From: a virus
Virus record (IMG/VR): IMGVR_UViG_3300035698_007011
Coordinates: 1 to 21,022 of that record
Direction: 5' to 3' (one strand)
Length of the DNA: 21,022 bases
Below the pieces are notes generated by a model. The model was not told the origin of the DNA. It did not search any database and saw only the letters and a program-made list of their open reading frames with translations. The first letter of the stretch is position 1. The number at the start of each line of letters is the position of its first letter. A program made the position numbers and the translations under genes. Shown here piece after piece: positions 1-10,224 of the stretch.

Positions 1-207
1 ACCAGTGTCTCAAGTTTCTCATTGAATACCCTGTATACCAGTATCACCTGTTAAACCAGTATCACCTGTTAAACCTGTATCTCCTTTAAGGTTAGAATAT
101 CTACCTTTTTTGATTATATTAGCATCTTCACTATCAGCCATCAATATCATATCATCTGCTGCAATAGTTATCTTCTCATCAAAGTCTGTTGGAAATATAT
201 TACTCAT
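1..207 (-). CDS. collagen-like tail fibre protein, N-terminal part (runs off left edge)
   Basis: The start is ATG at 207 and the frame is open to the window edge (69 codons), so the C-terminus is missing. Residues 1-40 (MSNIFPTDFDEKITIAADD...) look like a virion-attachment segment. From about residue 41 the protein is a Gly-X-Y repeat (GDT-GLT-GDT-GLT-GDT-GIQ-GIQ-G). Two TGA codons near the edge fall exactly on the Gly position, so the triplet register continues only if UGA is Gly. Phage collagen-like segments form trimeric rods in tail fibres and head fibres, and the last position in a tail module fits a fibre. Upstream there is only AT-rich sequence with no Shine-Dalgarno. The fibre role is inferred; the repeat is seen directly. 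Confidence 0.8.
37..72 (-). repeat. tandem 18-bp repeat inside collagen-like gene
   Basis: Positions 37-54 and 55-72 are two perfect copies of an 18-bp unit, and a diverged third copy begins at 73. Each unit encodes six residues (GDTGLT, two collagen triplets), so gain or loss of a copy keeps the frame and changes rod length. Confidence 0.85.
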
Positions 208-232
208 TAGTATTTATTATAAGATAAATAGT

Positions 233-442
233 TTATACTGGTGTTCTTTTTGTTCGTGGTATTAATGGTACTTCTTCATGTCATCATGTCTTAGAAAATA
301 TAATTATTTCTTCTCAGTCTTGGTCTGCAACCTTTCAAGTGCTACCAGCAAGAAAAACAAACGTAAGAAACTTAGAAGCTCTTACTCTTCTTGTCCAATC
401 ACTGACTGTCTCTGTTATACGGTTTACCCAAGTAGTTGACAT
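233..442 (-). CDS. small tail-module protein, unknown function
   Basis: This 69-aa frame starts at ATG 442 and ends at TAA 233. It contains four in-frame TGA codons, so it is invisible in the standard code. It begins MSTTWVNRITETVSDW, has a hydrophobic stretch at about residues 25-33 (FLTFVFLAG), then an acidic part and a basic tail (PRTKRTPV). It lies 24 nt after the 693-aa gene and 25 nt before the collagen-like gene. I do not recognise a family. It could be a small fibre or adaptor protein. The tight fit between neighbours and the absence of TAA or TAG support it as a real gene. Confidence 0.65.
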
Positions 443-466
443 ATATAAAGGTTAGTTGTTAAATGG

Positions 467-2548
467 TTATTTCTTATTAGTAGAATTAAGTACTGTAGCT
501 TTATCTTCTGGTGATAGTTTACTAAATTTATTAATTTGCTTTCTTATCCATTCTTCTGATTTATTTGCTACTAATGAGGTCAAATCAGCTGCCATTAATC
601 ATTCTCAAATAATAGGCATAGCATATGAAGCTGGTGTTCATAATTCGTCTCATTTGAAATGTTGTGCTTGAGGATTTACAATTGTCTTTTTTCATGGTGT
701 TATAGTTCATCATTTGTTTGTTATTGCTTGCTCTTTTTCTAATTTTGAAGTAAGTGAATTTATTCAAGGTTTTCAATTATTATCTGCACTAACCTTTCAG
801 AGAATAGCACCATTAGTAACCTCGTTTAATCATGCCAATAGAACAACAATTCATATAGCTTTTCATCATACTTTTACAATCTTACTGTCTGCAACATATT
901 TTATAGCCTTAGGAACATTACTTTTCGTTCGGTTAGTTATTTTTGAATCTTCAGCTACACTACCATATTTTTTAACGAAATTCTTTATTTTATTTGGAAA
1001 TCTTTTAGTTGTTTTAATTGTTTTAGTTAGTTTAGATTCTTTTATCTTCTTTGTAGGTAAATCTCCTTCAATAACATTACTAAGTGCAGATACTCAAGGT
1101 ATTCAACCAACTAATCAACCAACATCGTGTTGTATTTTACCAATAGTAGAATAAGGTATCATTCTTTCTGTTTTTACTGTTTCTGCTCAAATAGTTAAAG
1201 ACATATCTTTAAGTTTTCCATATGATTCATTCCAAATTTTAGCTTCTGGTATAACAGCTTCTATAGCTTCTTTTATTCATCTTCATAATGCTTTATGTCA
1301 TGCTCATTTTTTAACCTCTTTAGCTGTAGAAGCTATTTTAGCTGATTTAGTAAAATCAACATTCTGATAAGCAGTCTCTTTAATAGCTTCAACATCATCT
1401 AAAGAGAATCTTCATCAATTTTCTTTCATTAAAAGTACTATTTCATCATAAACATCTTCTAATCATTTTAATTTATCGTTAAATTTAGAAGATATTCATC
1501 ATTTCATTATTTCTAATTTAAGAGGTCAAAGAATTTCTTCTCAGAATGTAAGTCATTTGTTTTGAGCAAATAAAGCTGTTCTAATTTTAGAAACTTCTTT
1601 TAAATCTCTAACAACTTGATTATAAAGTCATCTATTCTGTCATAGTTTATTATTTTTTATTGTACTTATTGCTTTTTTTGAGAGATTTGAAAAATAATCA
1701 ATAACATTATTAACTTTTTTATCAACAAATTCTGGTCTAACTTTATTTCATTGAGGAATAATATTTGCTTTAATATAATTAACAACTCTTTGTGATTTTT
1801 TTTCTGTTGGTATTCTTTTAATTACCTCAGATAATCACTTGATTCATCAAAATGCTCATAATCCTCATAATCATATAGCTCATATTGGTGTAATACTAGC
1901 ATTAGATTCTTTGTTTTTTTTAAACATAAGGTTATATGTTTCTTGTGCTGATATTTCTCATTCAATAAAACCATTAACAACATTAGTAAGTTCTGGTTTT
2001 TGTGTTAATGTCTTTTCTATTAACTCATTATCGGTTTTTAAAGAAAACCCATATACTCATTTTTCTAAAGCATAACTTCTAATCATATCTGCTATTTGAG
2101 AATTTTTTACTGTTGAATTATCTTTAGATTTATCTCAAGAAGACATTTTTCCAGAAATTATCTTTTTTCTTGTGTTATCTCTATCTTCAAGAAATGATTC
2201 TTCTTGTCTTTTGTTCCTAACTTTAGAATAAATATCATCCGAAGCGGCAGTTCTTTCCATTCATTCAAATCATAGTTTATCTAATTTTTCCTCAATCTTT
2301 TTTTCATCTTCAATTTCCAATCAAGGAAACCTTTTAGATTCGTTTTTGGTTTGTGGAACATATGATTGTACTTGTTTTTGTGGTATACGAACAGATGGAT
2401 TGGTTTGAGGTTTCATTACTGGAGAATCTTTCTTTGGAACAACGCTCATGTTTCTATTTCATCATTGTTTAAGTTTGTCCTCTTCTTTAAGAGAAGCTCA
2501 ATATTGTTTGAAACCAAATTGAGGAGTAAGTCATTTTAAATCAACCAT
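467..2548 (-). CDS. large putative internal/ejection virion protein, UGA-rich
   Basis: The frame is continuous for 693 aa from ATG 2548 to TAA 467, with 50 in-frame TGA codons and no internal TAA or TAG. By my count about 50 of 62 glycines are encoded by TGA. The N-terminal 150 residues are polar and charged, with a Pro/Gln-rich part (PSVRIPQKQVQSYVPQ). A Gly-rich hydrophobic segment lies at about residues 220-250 (PIGAIGLGGLGAFGG). Helical Lys/Glu-rich stretches follow, with a second Gly-rich patch near residue 490. The mix of helices and a membrane-like Gly-rich segment after the CHAP protein resembles injected internal proteins of short-tailed phages, but I see no family motif. At 693 aa it is short for a siphovirus tape measure, though that remains possible. 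The start lies 19 nt after the previous stop in an A-rich leader. Confidence 0.75.
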
Positions 2549-2567
2549 TTATTTTTGTGATTATCTA

Positions 2568-5216
2568 TTAAAAGTCAGTTATATCTAATTCTGTATTATC
2601 TGTTCATTGATGTCTAGGTGTATATGAAGTATAATAATTATCTAAACTTCACTTAGCTGACAAAATAATTTGTTGTTTTAATCTTAGCATTTCTTTTTCA
2701 AATTTTTCATCAGATGTCCAATATCTCATTCCATTCGCAGCATCATATATTGCTTGTCTTTCTTGGTCAGATAACGCACCGAATGTAGCTCCTCAAGCCT
2801 TTAACTCTAAGAACTTTTTCATTCACAATGTATTATATATTTCTTCAAAGTTAGATTTAAAGTCAGATTGTTCATCTCAAGAAATTTTTCATAAAAATGT
2901 ACTTGCACTTATACGTCAACCCTTACCTAAATCTGATTCTAACATTTCATCTATTTTATTGATAATGTTTTCAAAATCTCTTGTATTTGTATCTTGTTTA
3001 TAAGATAACGCTTCAGCTTCCATTTGTGGTACTGACTTACCTGCGTCTTCAGCAGCTTTTCTTTTTTGTGCTGGTGTTTGAGTTAAGTAAGACATATAAG
3101 TAGCAGACAAATTTGAATCATATACAACACTACTAGAACCTCATATAATTCATTCTTTATCATTATAGTATCACTTTATTCTTGAATCTCAAATCTTAAC
3201 ATCATCATGTGTAGTTATTAACTTATCACCATTCCAGTTACTATCAGTTATTTTAAGTGTTCAATCAGCATTAATTCAAGTAACAATTCATACATGTCAA
3301 TAAGGTCTTCATTCATCATCATTAACATTTGTATCCATAACTACAAATCATCATATCTGTGGTTCTTGTGAATTTACTGGTTTTTCATCTAAATAATCAC
3401 CAAATATATGTTTTCCATATATAGCTGTAGCGTAATCATTAGCTGTTTCTCAACATCGTCATCAGTAAGTTCAATTTGGAAATTTTCATTGTATTTGTTG
3501 TGATATAGCATTATATCATGCATTCGTATTTACATCAACTATAGAACCAAACATTGCTTTTCTATCTCATCTAGCTATTACGTCTGTTGTTTCAATGCTT
3601 GAAGGTGCTATTGTCGGAGTAACTGTTCTATTTAATGGGTCTATCCAACCATATATATCTCAATCTTTATTCTCTCATATTTTTCAATAAGTTACACCAC
3701 TATCACCAGCCTGTAAAGCTTGATATGCTTTTTTACCTTGTAATGGTTTAATAAAGTTTTCTTGTAATGCTTGACTTACTGAAACATTGTTCTGTTGAGC
3801 ATAAGCCATAACATCAGCCATTACTTGGTCTTGTGGCCTTTGTATAATATCTCTATAATCTTCATAATACCCTGTAAGTGTTTGGTCTAACGCCATTCTT
3901 GATACTTGGGAGTCTTCACTATTCATATCTGGGTTCTCTGCGTTATACTGAGAAGAAGCCATTTCAGCCATCCCTTGTGGTGTATAATCGTAATAGAAAC
4001 CTAGCTGTTCCATAGAATCTTGCCAAGTTTGTCTATCTAACGCTATCTGGTCTTCAAAAATACCGAACCTTGTTTTAGCTTGTTCCATCTTACCGTTATA
4101 TTTCTCTAACTGAGAGTTATATGTAAGTGTAGCTGTTCTTTTTTCTTTGTTTAATGCTTCAGTCTTATCTGCTACTATAGCATCAAGTACATCTGCATTA
4201 ATACCTGTTCATTCGTATTGTGCTTCAACACTATCTCTCATGTTGAATATTTTCTCGTCTAATTGTTGTATATTTAATTTACTTGCAGCAACGCTGTCTT
4301 GTAAAGCGTTAATCTCTGGTGTATTAACCATTTCATCGTATTCAGCCAATAGGTCATACTCTTTAACCTCTATACCTAATTCCCTTCTTACTGTATCTAA
4401 TTTACCTCAAGATACACTTGTATTAGCATCGTTATATGTATTAGCTGTATTTATATATGATTGTATTTCTATTAATCTATTAGGGTCTATATTTCCTAGG
4501 TTTGACAAATCAGAATCAGAAAAACTTCAACCTAAATATAGGTTTCAAATCTCGCTAGCTGACATACTACCAAACATATCTGTAATAGATTTATTTCTTC
4601 GGAAACTATCTAATACTTGTTTTTGTTCGTTTATTCTATCTCCATAACTAAAGAAATCTTTAAATTCATCATAATTAGCAAAAGCATTAGGATTAGTATT
4701 ATAATATGCTTTTACGTTATTAGATATTTCCATTAATCTTTGTTCTGAAGCGTCTTTATAATCAGGGTCTCATTTATAAAGCTCTACCTCTCTTCCTTCT
4801 GTATCTTGTGGTGTTATTAATTCAGGGTCTCCTTCTAATCAACTATATTCTCATGTAGTCCCTTGCGTGGTTTGGTCTATAGGTAGGTTAGGGTCTTGTT
4901 CTTGTGTAGGATTAGGGTTTGTTCGTGTAGTGCTATCAAACCTATCAGAAAGTTCTTGTTCTGTCCAACCATCGTTAATAAGATTTCTATATACATCAGT
5001 ATCTTTCATCTCATCGGTTATCCCAGCTGGAGAAGTTACTACAGGTGATGTATGAGCTATTGGTGCAGCTGGTGTTGCTGCTGGTGATGTTATAGCAGGT
5101 GTAGTTGCATTAAGTGCAGTATAACCAGAAACATCTGTACCAGCTCATACTTGTGCATTGTATGCGGTTTGAGTGATATTTCTTCATGTTGTGTCAGTAT
5201 AAGCGAATGTTACCAT
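2568..5216 (-). CDS. tail/ejection protein with CHAP peptidoglycan hydrolase domain
   Basis: This 882-aa protein starts at ATG 5216 and ends at TAA 2568. The N-terminus (about 1-70) is a Thr/Ala/Pro-rich linker. Residues about 100-540 are mostly polar and helical. A CHAP-like domain covers about residues 560-690. It has the catalytic Cys at 588 in GGRCGETANDY, the catalytic His at 641 in YGHVGIVTGINADG, and the polar Asn at 660 in TDSNWNGD. Several of these glycines are TGA codons. CHAP domains cleave peptide cross-bridges or the amide bond of peptidoglycan. Fused to a virion protein, the domain would open the wall locally during DNA entry. The C-terminus (about 740-860) is helical with KAGGATFGALSDQERQA, a type of segment I associate with virion lysis proteins. 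Cell-wall activity is inferred from the motifs. Confidence 0.85.
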
Positions 5217-5283
5217 TTATATATTTTAGAAGTAAATTTTTATCAAATAACTGTTGTTGGAATATGGTTTATTGGTTTCTTCA

Positions 5284-5910
5284 TTATGATATTTTAGTTA
5301 CATAAAGCGTATTTATTACTGGGAATGTTATTCAATCCCACCTATGTGCTGCATGACAATATAGAACCATTCATTTTCATAAATTTCAAGAGAATCAAAA
5401 GTTAGCACAATCTACAGTTAAATCAAATCTTTTTGTTTCATAATATACGAAATCTTTTGTTGCTCAATCTGATGCTGCCTGTGAGACAAATGATAATAAT
5501 GCAACATTTCAATATTCTGCTCTAATATCCGCTGCTGTTTTTGAATCGGTATTACTAATCATTGCAAAAATCAAAGTTAAGTCAAGAATATATGTTCAAT
5601 CAGCTGGTATTATTAAACCTCAATCGGATGTAAACTCTCGTGGATATTTTCACCATGAATCTAGTATACTTGAAAAAGGTATAATTTTTGTTGTGTCTCA
5701 TGTATAATTTATTCATGGGGTAGCATCTCACAAAACATTTACACTTCAACTAACCGCAACAAAATCCAAATATTTATTATCTCATTGTGTTCTTAGTGAT
5801 ATAGGTCTATTTGTATATCATATTGAATTTCTATTAAATGTTTCAGTTTTAATCTTATGTCAAACCTGTGTATCTTGCAATACAATTTTATCTTTATTTG
5901 GTTTATCCAT
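5284..5910 (-). CDS. putative tail fibre/receptor-binding protein (beta-sandwich)
   Basis: The protein has 208 aa, from ATG 5910 to TAA 5284, with many TGA-Gly codons. The composition alternates short beta strands with Gly/Asp turns. The segment GLIIPADGTYILDLTLIFA at about residue 105 resembles the strand-turn-strand core of C1q/TNF-like jelly rolls seen in phage fibre heads. The end (YCHAAHRGDG...NTLYVTKIS) looks like the closing strands of such a domain. It begins 17 nt after the 708-aa tail gene and precedes the CHAP protein by 67 nt. A receptor-binding or decoration role is a guess from fold-like pattern and position; no catalytic motif is visible. Confidence 0.6.
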
Positions 5911-5927
5911 AATGAAATATTTAATAA

Positions 5928-8054
5928 TTAAATGCTATCTACTATATCTGACATTAATGATATATCATACACTACTGGTGTAAGTAATGAGCTTGATGAA
6001 TGTAATTCTATTTTTAGTTGTATTTTATGTCGTTTAGGCATATGTGCGTTAATAAACTTTGTAGAGAATATTAAGTCGTTTTCTGCTATTTGGTTATCTG
6101 ATGTTATCTCCTTTACTAAAGCAAAGTTATCCATATCGTTATAAGTTATACTAGCGTCTCAATCTCATGTAACTTTTTTTATATTTCCGCTATATCATAC
6201 CTCAGTTGGTCTAATTTGTATGGCTTCTATAGTTTTGAGTGTTATAGTTCACGTTCATGTCGTAATATCTGTTGCTATAACTTCTCAAGTTAAACTTGTT
6301 GTTCATATAGTGTATGTATCTCATATTGATGGAGTTACTGTTACTCATGTTACATAAGCGTTCCAGAAGTAGTTATCATCACAACTAACATGTATCTTAA
6401 TATTTCATTTCGTTGTTGTAAGTGGTACATAACCTATCTTTAATTTGTCAAGGTTCTTTCTACTTGAGAAGTTATCTCGCAACATAGGTATTGTTATTAA
6501 GTATCAATCTCTTTCGTTATTTAATATTGAACGTGTTGCTAATGTATTGAATGTAGTTCCTCCGTATTGTGTTTTGAAGCTCATCATTAGTTTATCTTCT
6601 TTGTATCATAATGAATCTATTGTTTGTGAATTAGCTGTAGAGTTTTTTGTTGTTTTTATGAACCCCCAATGGTCTTCTTCTATAGATTTTTCTTTACCGT
6701 ATGTGTAAACACCGTTCACTCATGCTACAGCTATACTATCTTCGTATGCTATTAATGAATTAGTGTTTATATTAGTAAAGTTAAATTTAGTATATTTATC
6801 ACAGAATTTTTTATTGTATGTCATATAATCACTAAAATCAGTTTCTTGTGTATTTGAAACCAATAGCTCTTTATCGTAACCATTAGCTAGATATATATAT
6901 TTCTTATATCAATTTTCAACTAGAACATATGCTCTATTTCAATCAATAACAACATTGGTTATCTCTTTGTTTTTCCAATCAACTATCTCTAACACCTCAC
7001 TAGATGTTCAATCCCAATAATATTGTTTAGAGTCATATCCATCAGTAGCTCGTATAAGTATCTTATCTCATAATCTATTTATAGCTACTATATCAAATCA
7101 TCATTCTATTATATTAAGTGTTTCGTTTACATATGTTGTTGTATCAATCATATCTATACTAGAACCACTACCTATATAAAGAAATGGAGAATCATAATAA
7201 GCAGGATGTGATGTTGCTGATGTTATAGATGTTTTGTCTATCTCTAATCAATCTAACTCTCTAGCTTCACAAAAAGTAACAGTTCAATCAAAGTCGTCTG
7301 TTGGGATAAACCCAAAAGTTGCTACTCATCAAGTTGCTGTATCTATAAATGTATTAAATAATCAATTTCTTGCTACCTCTATTAGTCATAAAGATGTTGA
7401 GTTATAGAAACAAGCCACTTTACCTGTTGTCCAACCTGTTATTAGAAAAGATATTTTTAAATTTCATGTTCATGCTGTTGTTATGTCTTGTATTATGGTT
7501 GATACTCATCCTCAAGAGGTATGTGTACATCAGCTTGTTCATGTAGCCCACCCTGAGTTAATAGTCCAACTCGTATCTGTTGTTAGTGTAGGATTAGCAA
7601 CTGTTTGCGGTCATAGAACTCATAATCAAGAACCACTTCAGAAAGTTACTTTATCTATATTGTCTTCTTTTATTCATACTATACTATCTCAACATCTAAC
7701 AGTATTTACATAAGCGTCACTACTTTTTCGTAACGGTCAAAATGGTAATCAGTTACTAAATGATAAGAAACCTCATCAGTTAACCCACGCTTGTTCGTTT
7801 TGGTAAGCATCTGTCTCAATATATCAATCTTTAGTAAAGAGTATCTGGTAATCATGCAATTTATCTGGTAGTTGTGCTATGATATCTCAATTAGTTCTTG
7901 AATTTATTCTTTCCTCTGCGAGAAATTTATCTAATTTGAAAGACTTCTCTTCTCAAAGAATACCTTTAGAGAAAAAATAGCTACCTCAAGTATAATCACT
8001 TAAAGACATTCCTAGTCACCAATTATTTAGAGTTAATTTTGGGTCAGCAGCCAT
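5928..8054 (-). CDS. large beta-rich tail hub/accessory protein
   Basis: One frame of 708 aa runs from ATG 8054 to TAA 5928. I checked every line of it: no in-frame TAA or TAG, many TGA. It opens MAADPKLTLNNWGLGMSLSD and is built from repeated short strands with aromatic and Gly/Asp turns (for example a YKKYIYLANGYDKEL region near residue 385), as in beta-propeller-like phage tail proteins. The C-terminus has HKIQLKIELHSSSS followed by TPVVYDI, a pattern common at the end of podovirus tail structural proteins. It directly follows the connector gene (11 nt gap), where P22-like phages carry tail accessory proteins. It probably forms part of the short tail hub. The family is not identified with certainty, and enzymatic residues are not apparent. 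Confidence 0.7.
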
Positions 8055-8065
8055 AGTTTATATGT

Positions 8066-8755
8066 TTATTCTAAAGAGGTTAAGTTTGGTCTTCTACATC
8101 TTATTACTTTCGTTGTTAATACTCACATACTCTTTAATGCTTTCTGTATCTCTACCTCAGCTTCTTGTAGTGAGTCGTTCTTCTTATCATATAATGTCAT
8201 CTCTTTGAATATAGCTGGACACATCATATAAGATATTACTTCATGGTATAATGGGTCTATTAATATATCTTCATCTGTACTTACTGCTGTTAGGTCATAT
8301 GGTGCTTTAGCTCATTCTATAAGTAATCATCCAACAACCGTTACTGTAGGTGTAGGGAATATATGTATAAATTTATTATCTGTTATGATAGCGAACGGTT
8401 CTTCTGTTGACTGGTTCTCTGCGTATCGTTCAGGTGTCTCTGTTAACATATCCCAATCAGTGAATGTTACATTAATGAAATCATCCGTAGAAACATATTT
8501 TATTCTTAGATTCTCTGGTTTAAATATACCGTATGTTGAACCACTAGGTTTAGATAACATATATTCAAACTGGTCTTCTGTAACATCAGTTGTCCATTTA
8601 TCCCAAAAATAGTTCTTGTCAAGGTTGACAATCTTCTTATATAAGTCTCTATATGATTTATTTAACATAATCAATATATCATCAGAATCTATTTGACCCT
8701 CACTTATCCCTCAAGCTATCCTTCTTGCATAATTGATTATTCCACTAGCATCCAT
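8066..8755 (-). CDS. head-tail connector/adaptor protein
   Basis: The protein has 229 aa, from ATG 8755 to TAA 8066, with four TGA among roughly ten Gly codons. The N-terminus MDASGIINYARRIAGG, followed by an acidic segment, DDILIMLNKSYRDLY and an aromatic segment (KNYFWDKWTTD), matches the helical layout of phage head-completion proteins that plug into the portal. These typically read 'D.dlL..lN.ay.el...i...dyf'. A middle beta region (QFEYMLSKPSGSTYGIF) and a helical, charged C-terminus follow. Its place after the capsid genes and before the large tail protein fits an adaptor. A later ATG exists at 8674, but the upstream start adds the conserved-looking first helix, so I chose 8755. The function is inferred from pattern and synteny. 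Confidence 0.75.
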
Positions 8756-8788
8756 ATGTATATATATTAGAAATAAATTTATTCTTAA

Positions 8789-8805
8789 GGATAGAATATC
8801 TATCC
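8789..8805 (-). other. short hairpin between 109-aa and connector genes
   Basis: A perfect 7-bp inverted repeat (GGATAGA / TCTATCC, 3-nt loop) lies 13 nt downstream of the TAG stop at 8819. It is AT-rich with no T-run directly after it, so it is a weak terminator at best. It may be an RNA structure or processing site. Confidence 0.35.
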
Positions 8806-8818
8806 CTAAACTATAAGT

Positions 8819-9148
8819 CTATTTACCCCATCAAGATTTCTTTGTAATTTTAGTTTTAGTTTTCTTAGTTACTTTTTTCTTCTCTACTGGAACTTGTATA
8901 GGCTCAACACTTTCTGTGTCGCTCTCTATAGTTTCTGGAGCAATGACAACTGGTGTTTCTTCTTCTTTTTTATCAGTATCTTTTATCACTTCTTCAAATT
9001 TACGTTGTGATAAATCCATCATCTGTCCAGCATCTTTCTTTGGTTGTTCTTTGTTAAGTCTTGTAAGGATAGCTTCTTTGTCTTTTACAAAGTCTTCTGT
9101 TGCTATACGTACTCCGTTAACGGAAATAAATTGTTTAGGTCAGCTCAT
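8819..9148 (-). CDS. small Lys/Glu-rich protein following the capsid gene
   Basis: A 109-aa frame starts at ATG 9148 and ends at TAG 8819, one of only two TAG stops among the complete genes. It starts MSGPKQFISVNGVRIATEDF, continues with a charged helical part, then an acidic, Val/Pro-containing linker, and ends in a basic tail (KKKVTKKTKTKITKKSGWGK). I do not recognise a family. It sits after the major capsid gene and its terminator-like hairpin and before the connector. It could be a head-associated or DNA-binding internal protein; the basic tail would suit DNA contact. It is in the same frame as the connector gene downstream. Confidence 0.7.
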
Positions 9149-9180
9149 TTTTAAAATAATTATAAATATAAATAAATCCC

Positions 9181-9199
9181 TGAGGGGACTAGCCCCTCA
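9181..9199 (-). terminator. terminator-like hairpin after major capsid gene
   Basis: TGAGGGG-ACTAG-CCCCTCA forms a perfect GC-rich 7-bp stem in an otherwise AT-rich genome. It lies 12 nt after the capsid stop and is followed on the minus strand by a T/A-rich run (ATTTATTTATATTTATAATT). This fits an intrinsic terminator or attenuator that lowers expression of the tail genes relative to the capsid genes. Confidence 0.7.
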
Positions 9200-9211
9200 A
9201 AGATAAATTGG

Positions 9212-10177
9212 TTATGCTATTTTACCTCCTAAGATATTGAAAGGAAGGTTTTTAATACCATATTTGAAAGAGCTAGAATAAGGCATCTCTCGTGTAAGAT
9301 TATCATTTTCTTTGAATGTTCCTTCAGACATAGGTCTTTGGATAAATTCAACGAACAATGGATTTTCTAAATTTAATCCAGACATATCAGAAATATAGAA
9401 ATAATCGTTACCTGAACTCATTCGTGGAGTTTCAATTACTTGAACTGAACCAGAATAGATATTCATGTCGTCTAAATCTGTAACTGTATATTGTCCTTGT
9501 GCGTTCTTAGAAGCGTAAACTGCTTTAGCTTGTTTAGAAGCGTCTCCACCTTTTTTAACAAAGATTTTTGTGAAATTAAGTGGCATTGGTACACCATGTG
9601 AATCAGTAAATGCTCCAGCGTATTCTGCTACATCAGCAGCGTGGTCAACATCTATAGCATCAGTACCTAAATCGTTACTAAATGTTTCTGAAGTAGATTT
9701 CCAAGTATGAGTGTCATACAAAGCAGCTAAATCAGGAGAAATGATTTTGTAAGATGAACTTGAACCATTAGCATAGTCAAGTAATTCTCGGCATTCGTTT
9801 TCTAAGAAAGTTTTCATAGCAATGATTGCTGAGTTCTTTTGTTTATTAGCTATTTTAGCAATACTTTCAGTGTTGTCTCCAACCTTAAGTCTAGCTTTTT
9901 TAGTAATAGCCATTTTGTGTCCAAATTCTGCAGAGTCATAAGTTACTTTGTAACCTTTTCCAATATCAGAATTTTTAAGTGGTGCTCCTTCATCGAAGTA
10001 AGCAGGAAGGTCTACACCTTCAGTAGAAGTATAAGATGCTGTATACTCAGAAGTATCCATTACATCATATACTTGTGTAAATCAAGAATTTTTAACAGCT
10101 TCCCAAGATTGGTTATCAAACATTTGTTTAATATCCTTTGAGAAGGTAGTGTTAAATTCTGCTACAGTTAATACCAT
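9212..10177 (-). CDS. major capsid protein
   Basis: The protein has 321 aa, from ATG 10177 to TAA 9212. It follows the scaffold and decoration-like genes and has the look of an HK97-fold coat protein: an N-terminal helix (VAEFNTTFSKDIKQMFDNQ), an E-loop-like beta region (LPAYFDEGAPLKNSDIGKGY), a long spine-like helix (IAKIANKQKNSAIIAMKTF), a central P-domain-like part with DDMNIYSGSVQVIETPRMS, and a C-terminal strand region ending NLPFNILGGKIA. A later ATG (10060) exists, but 10177 adds the N-terminal helix and sits next to the repeated leader. Only 1 of 21 glycines is TGA, in contrast with the tail genes. Self-assembly into the procapsid shell is inferred from position and pattern. Confidence 0.85.
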
Positions 10178-10185
10178 AGTAAATA

Positions 10186-10210
10186 AATTTAATAAATAAA
10201 AGTTGTATTA
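10186..10210 (-). promoter_or_regulatory. AT-rich leader element, copy 2 (before major capsid gene)
   Basis: Read on the minus strand, TAATACAA then C then TTTTATTTATTAAATT ends 8 nt before the capsid ATG. It matches the element at 10651-10676 almost exactly (8 and 16 identical bases around a 1-2 nt difference). It may be a phage promoter core, an RNA-processing signal or a U-rich ribosome-binding leader. Confidence 0.5.
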
Positions 10211-10224
10211 TGTGTTGTAAATAA

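Noticed and set aside
37-90. CRISPR-like repeat array
   Set aside because: The repeats are contiguous 18-bp coding units with no spacers and encode collagen triplets.
714-1154. Plus-strand frame of 146 codons
   Set aside because: It lies opposite the continuous 693-aa minus-strand gene, has low-complexity Leu/Phe/Ser composition and no recognisable motif; it is a shadow of the coding strand.
4147-4647. Plus-strand frame of 166 codons
   Set aside because: It lies opposite the CHAP-protein gene, with Ser/Leu-rich antisense composition.
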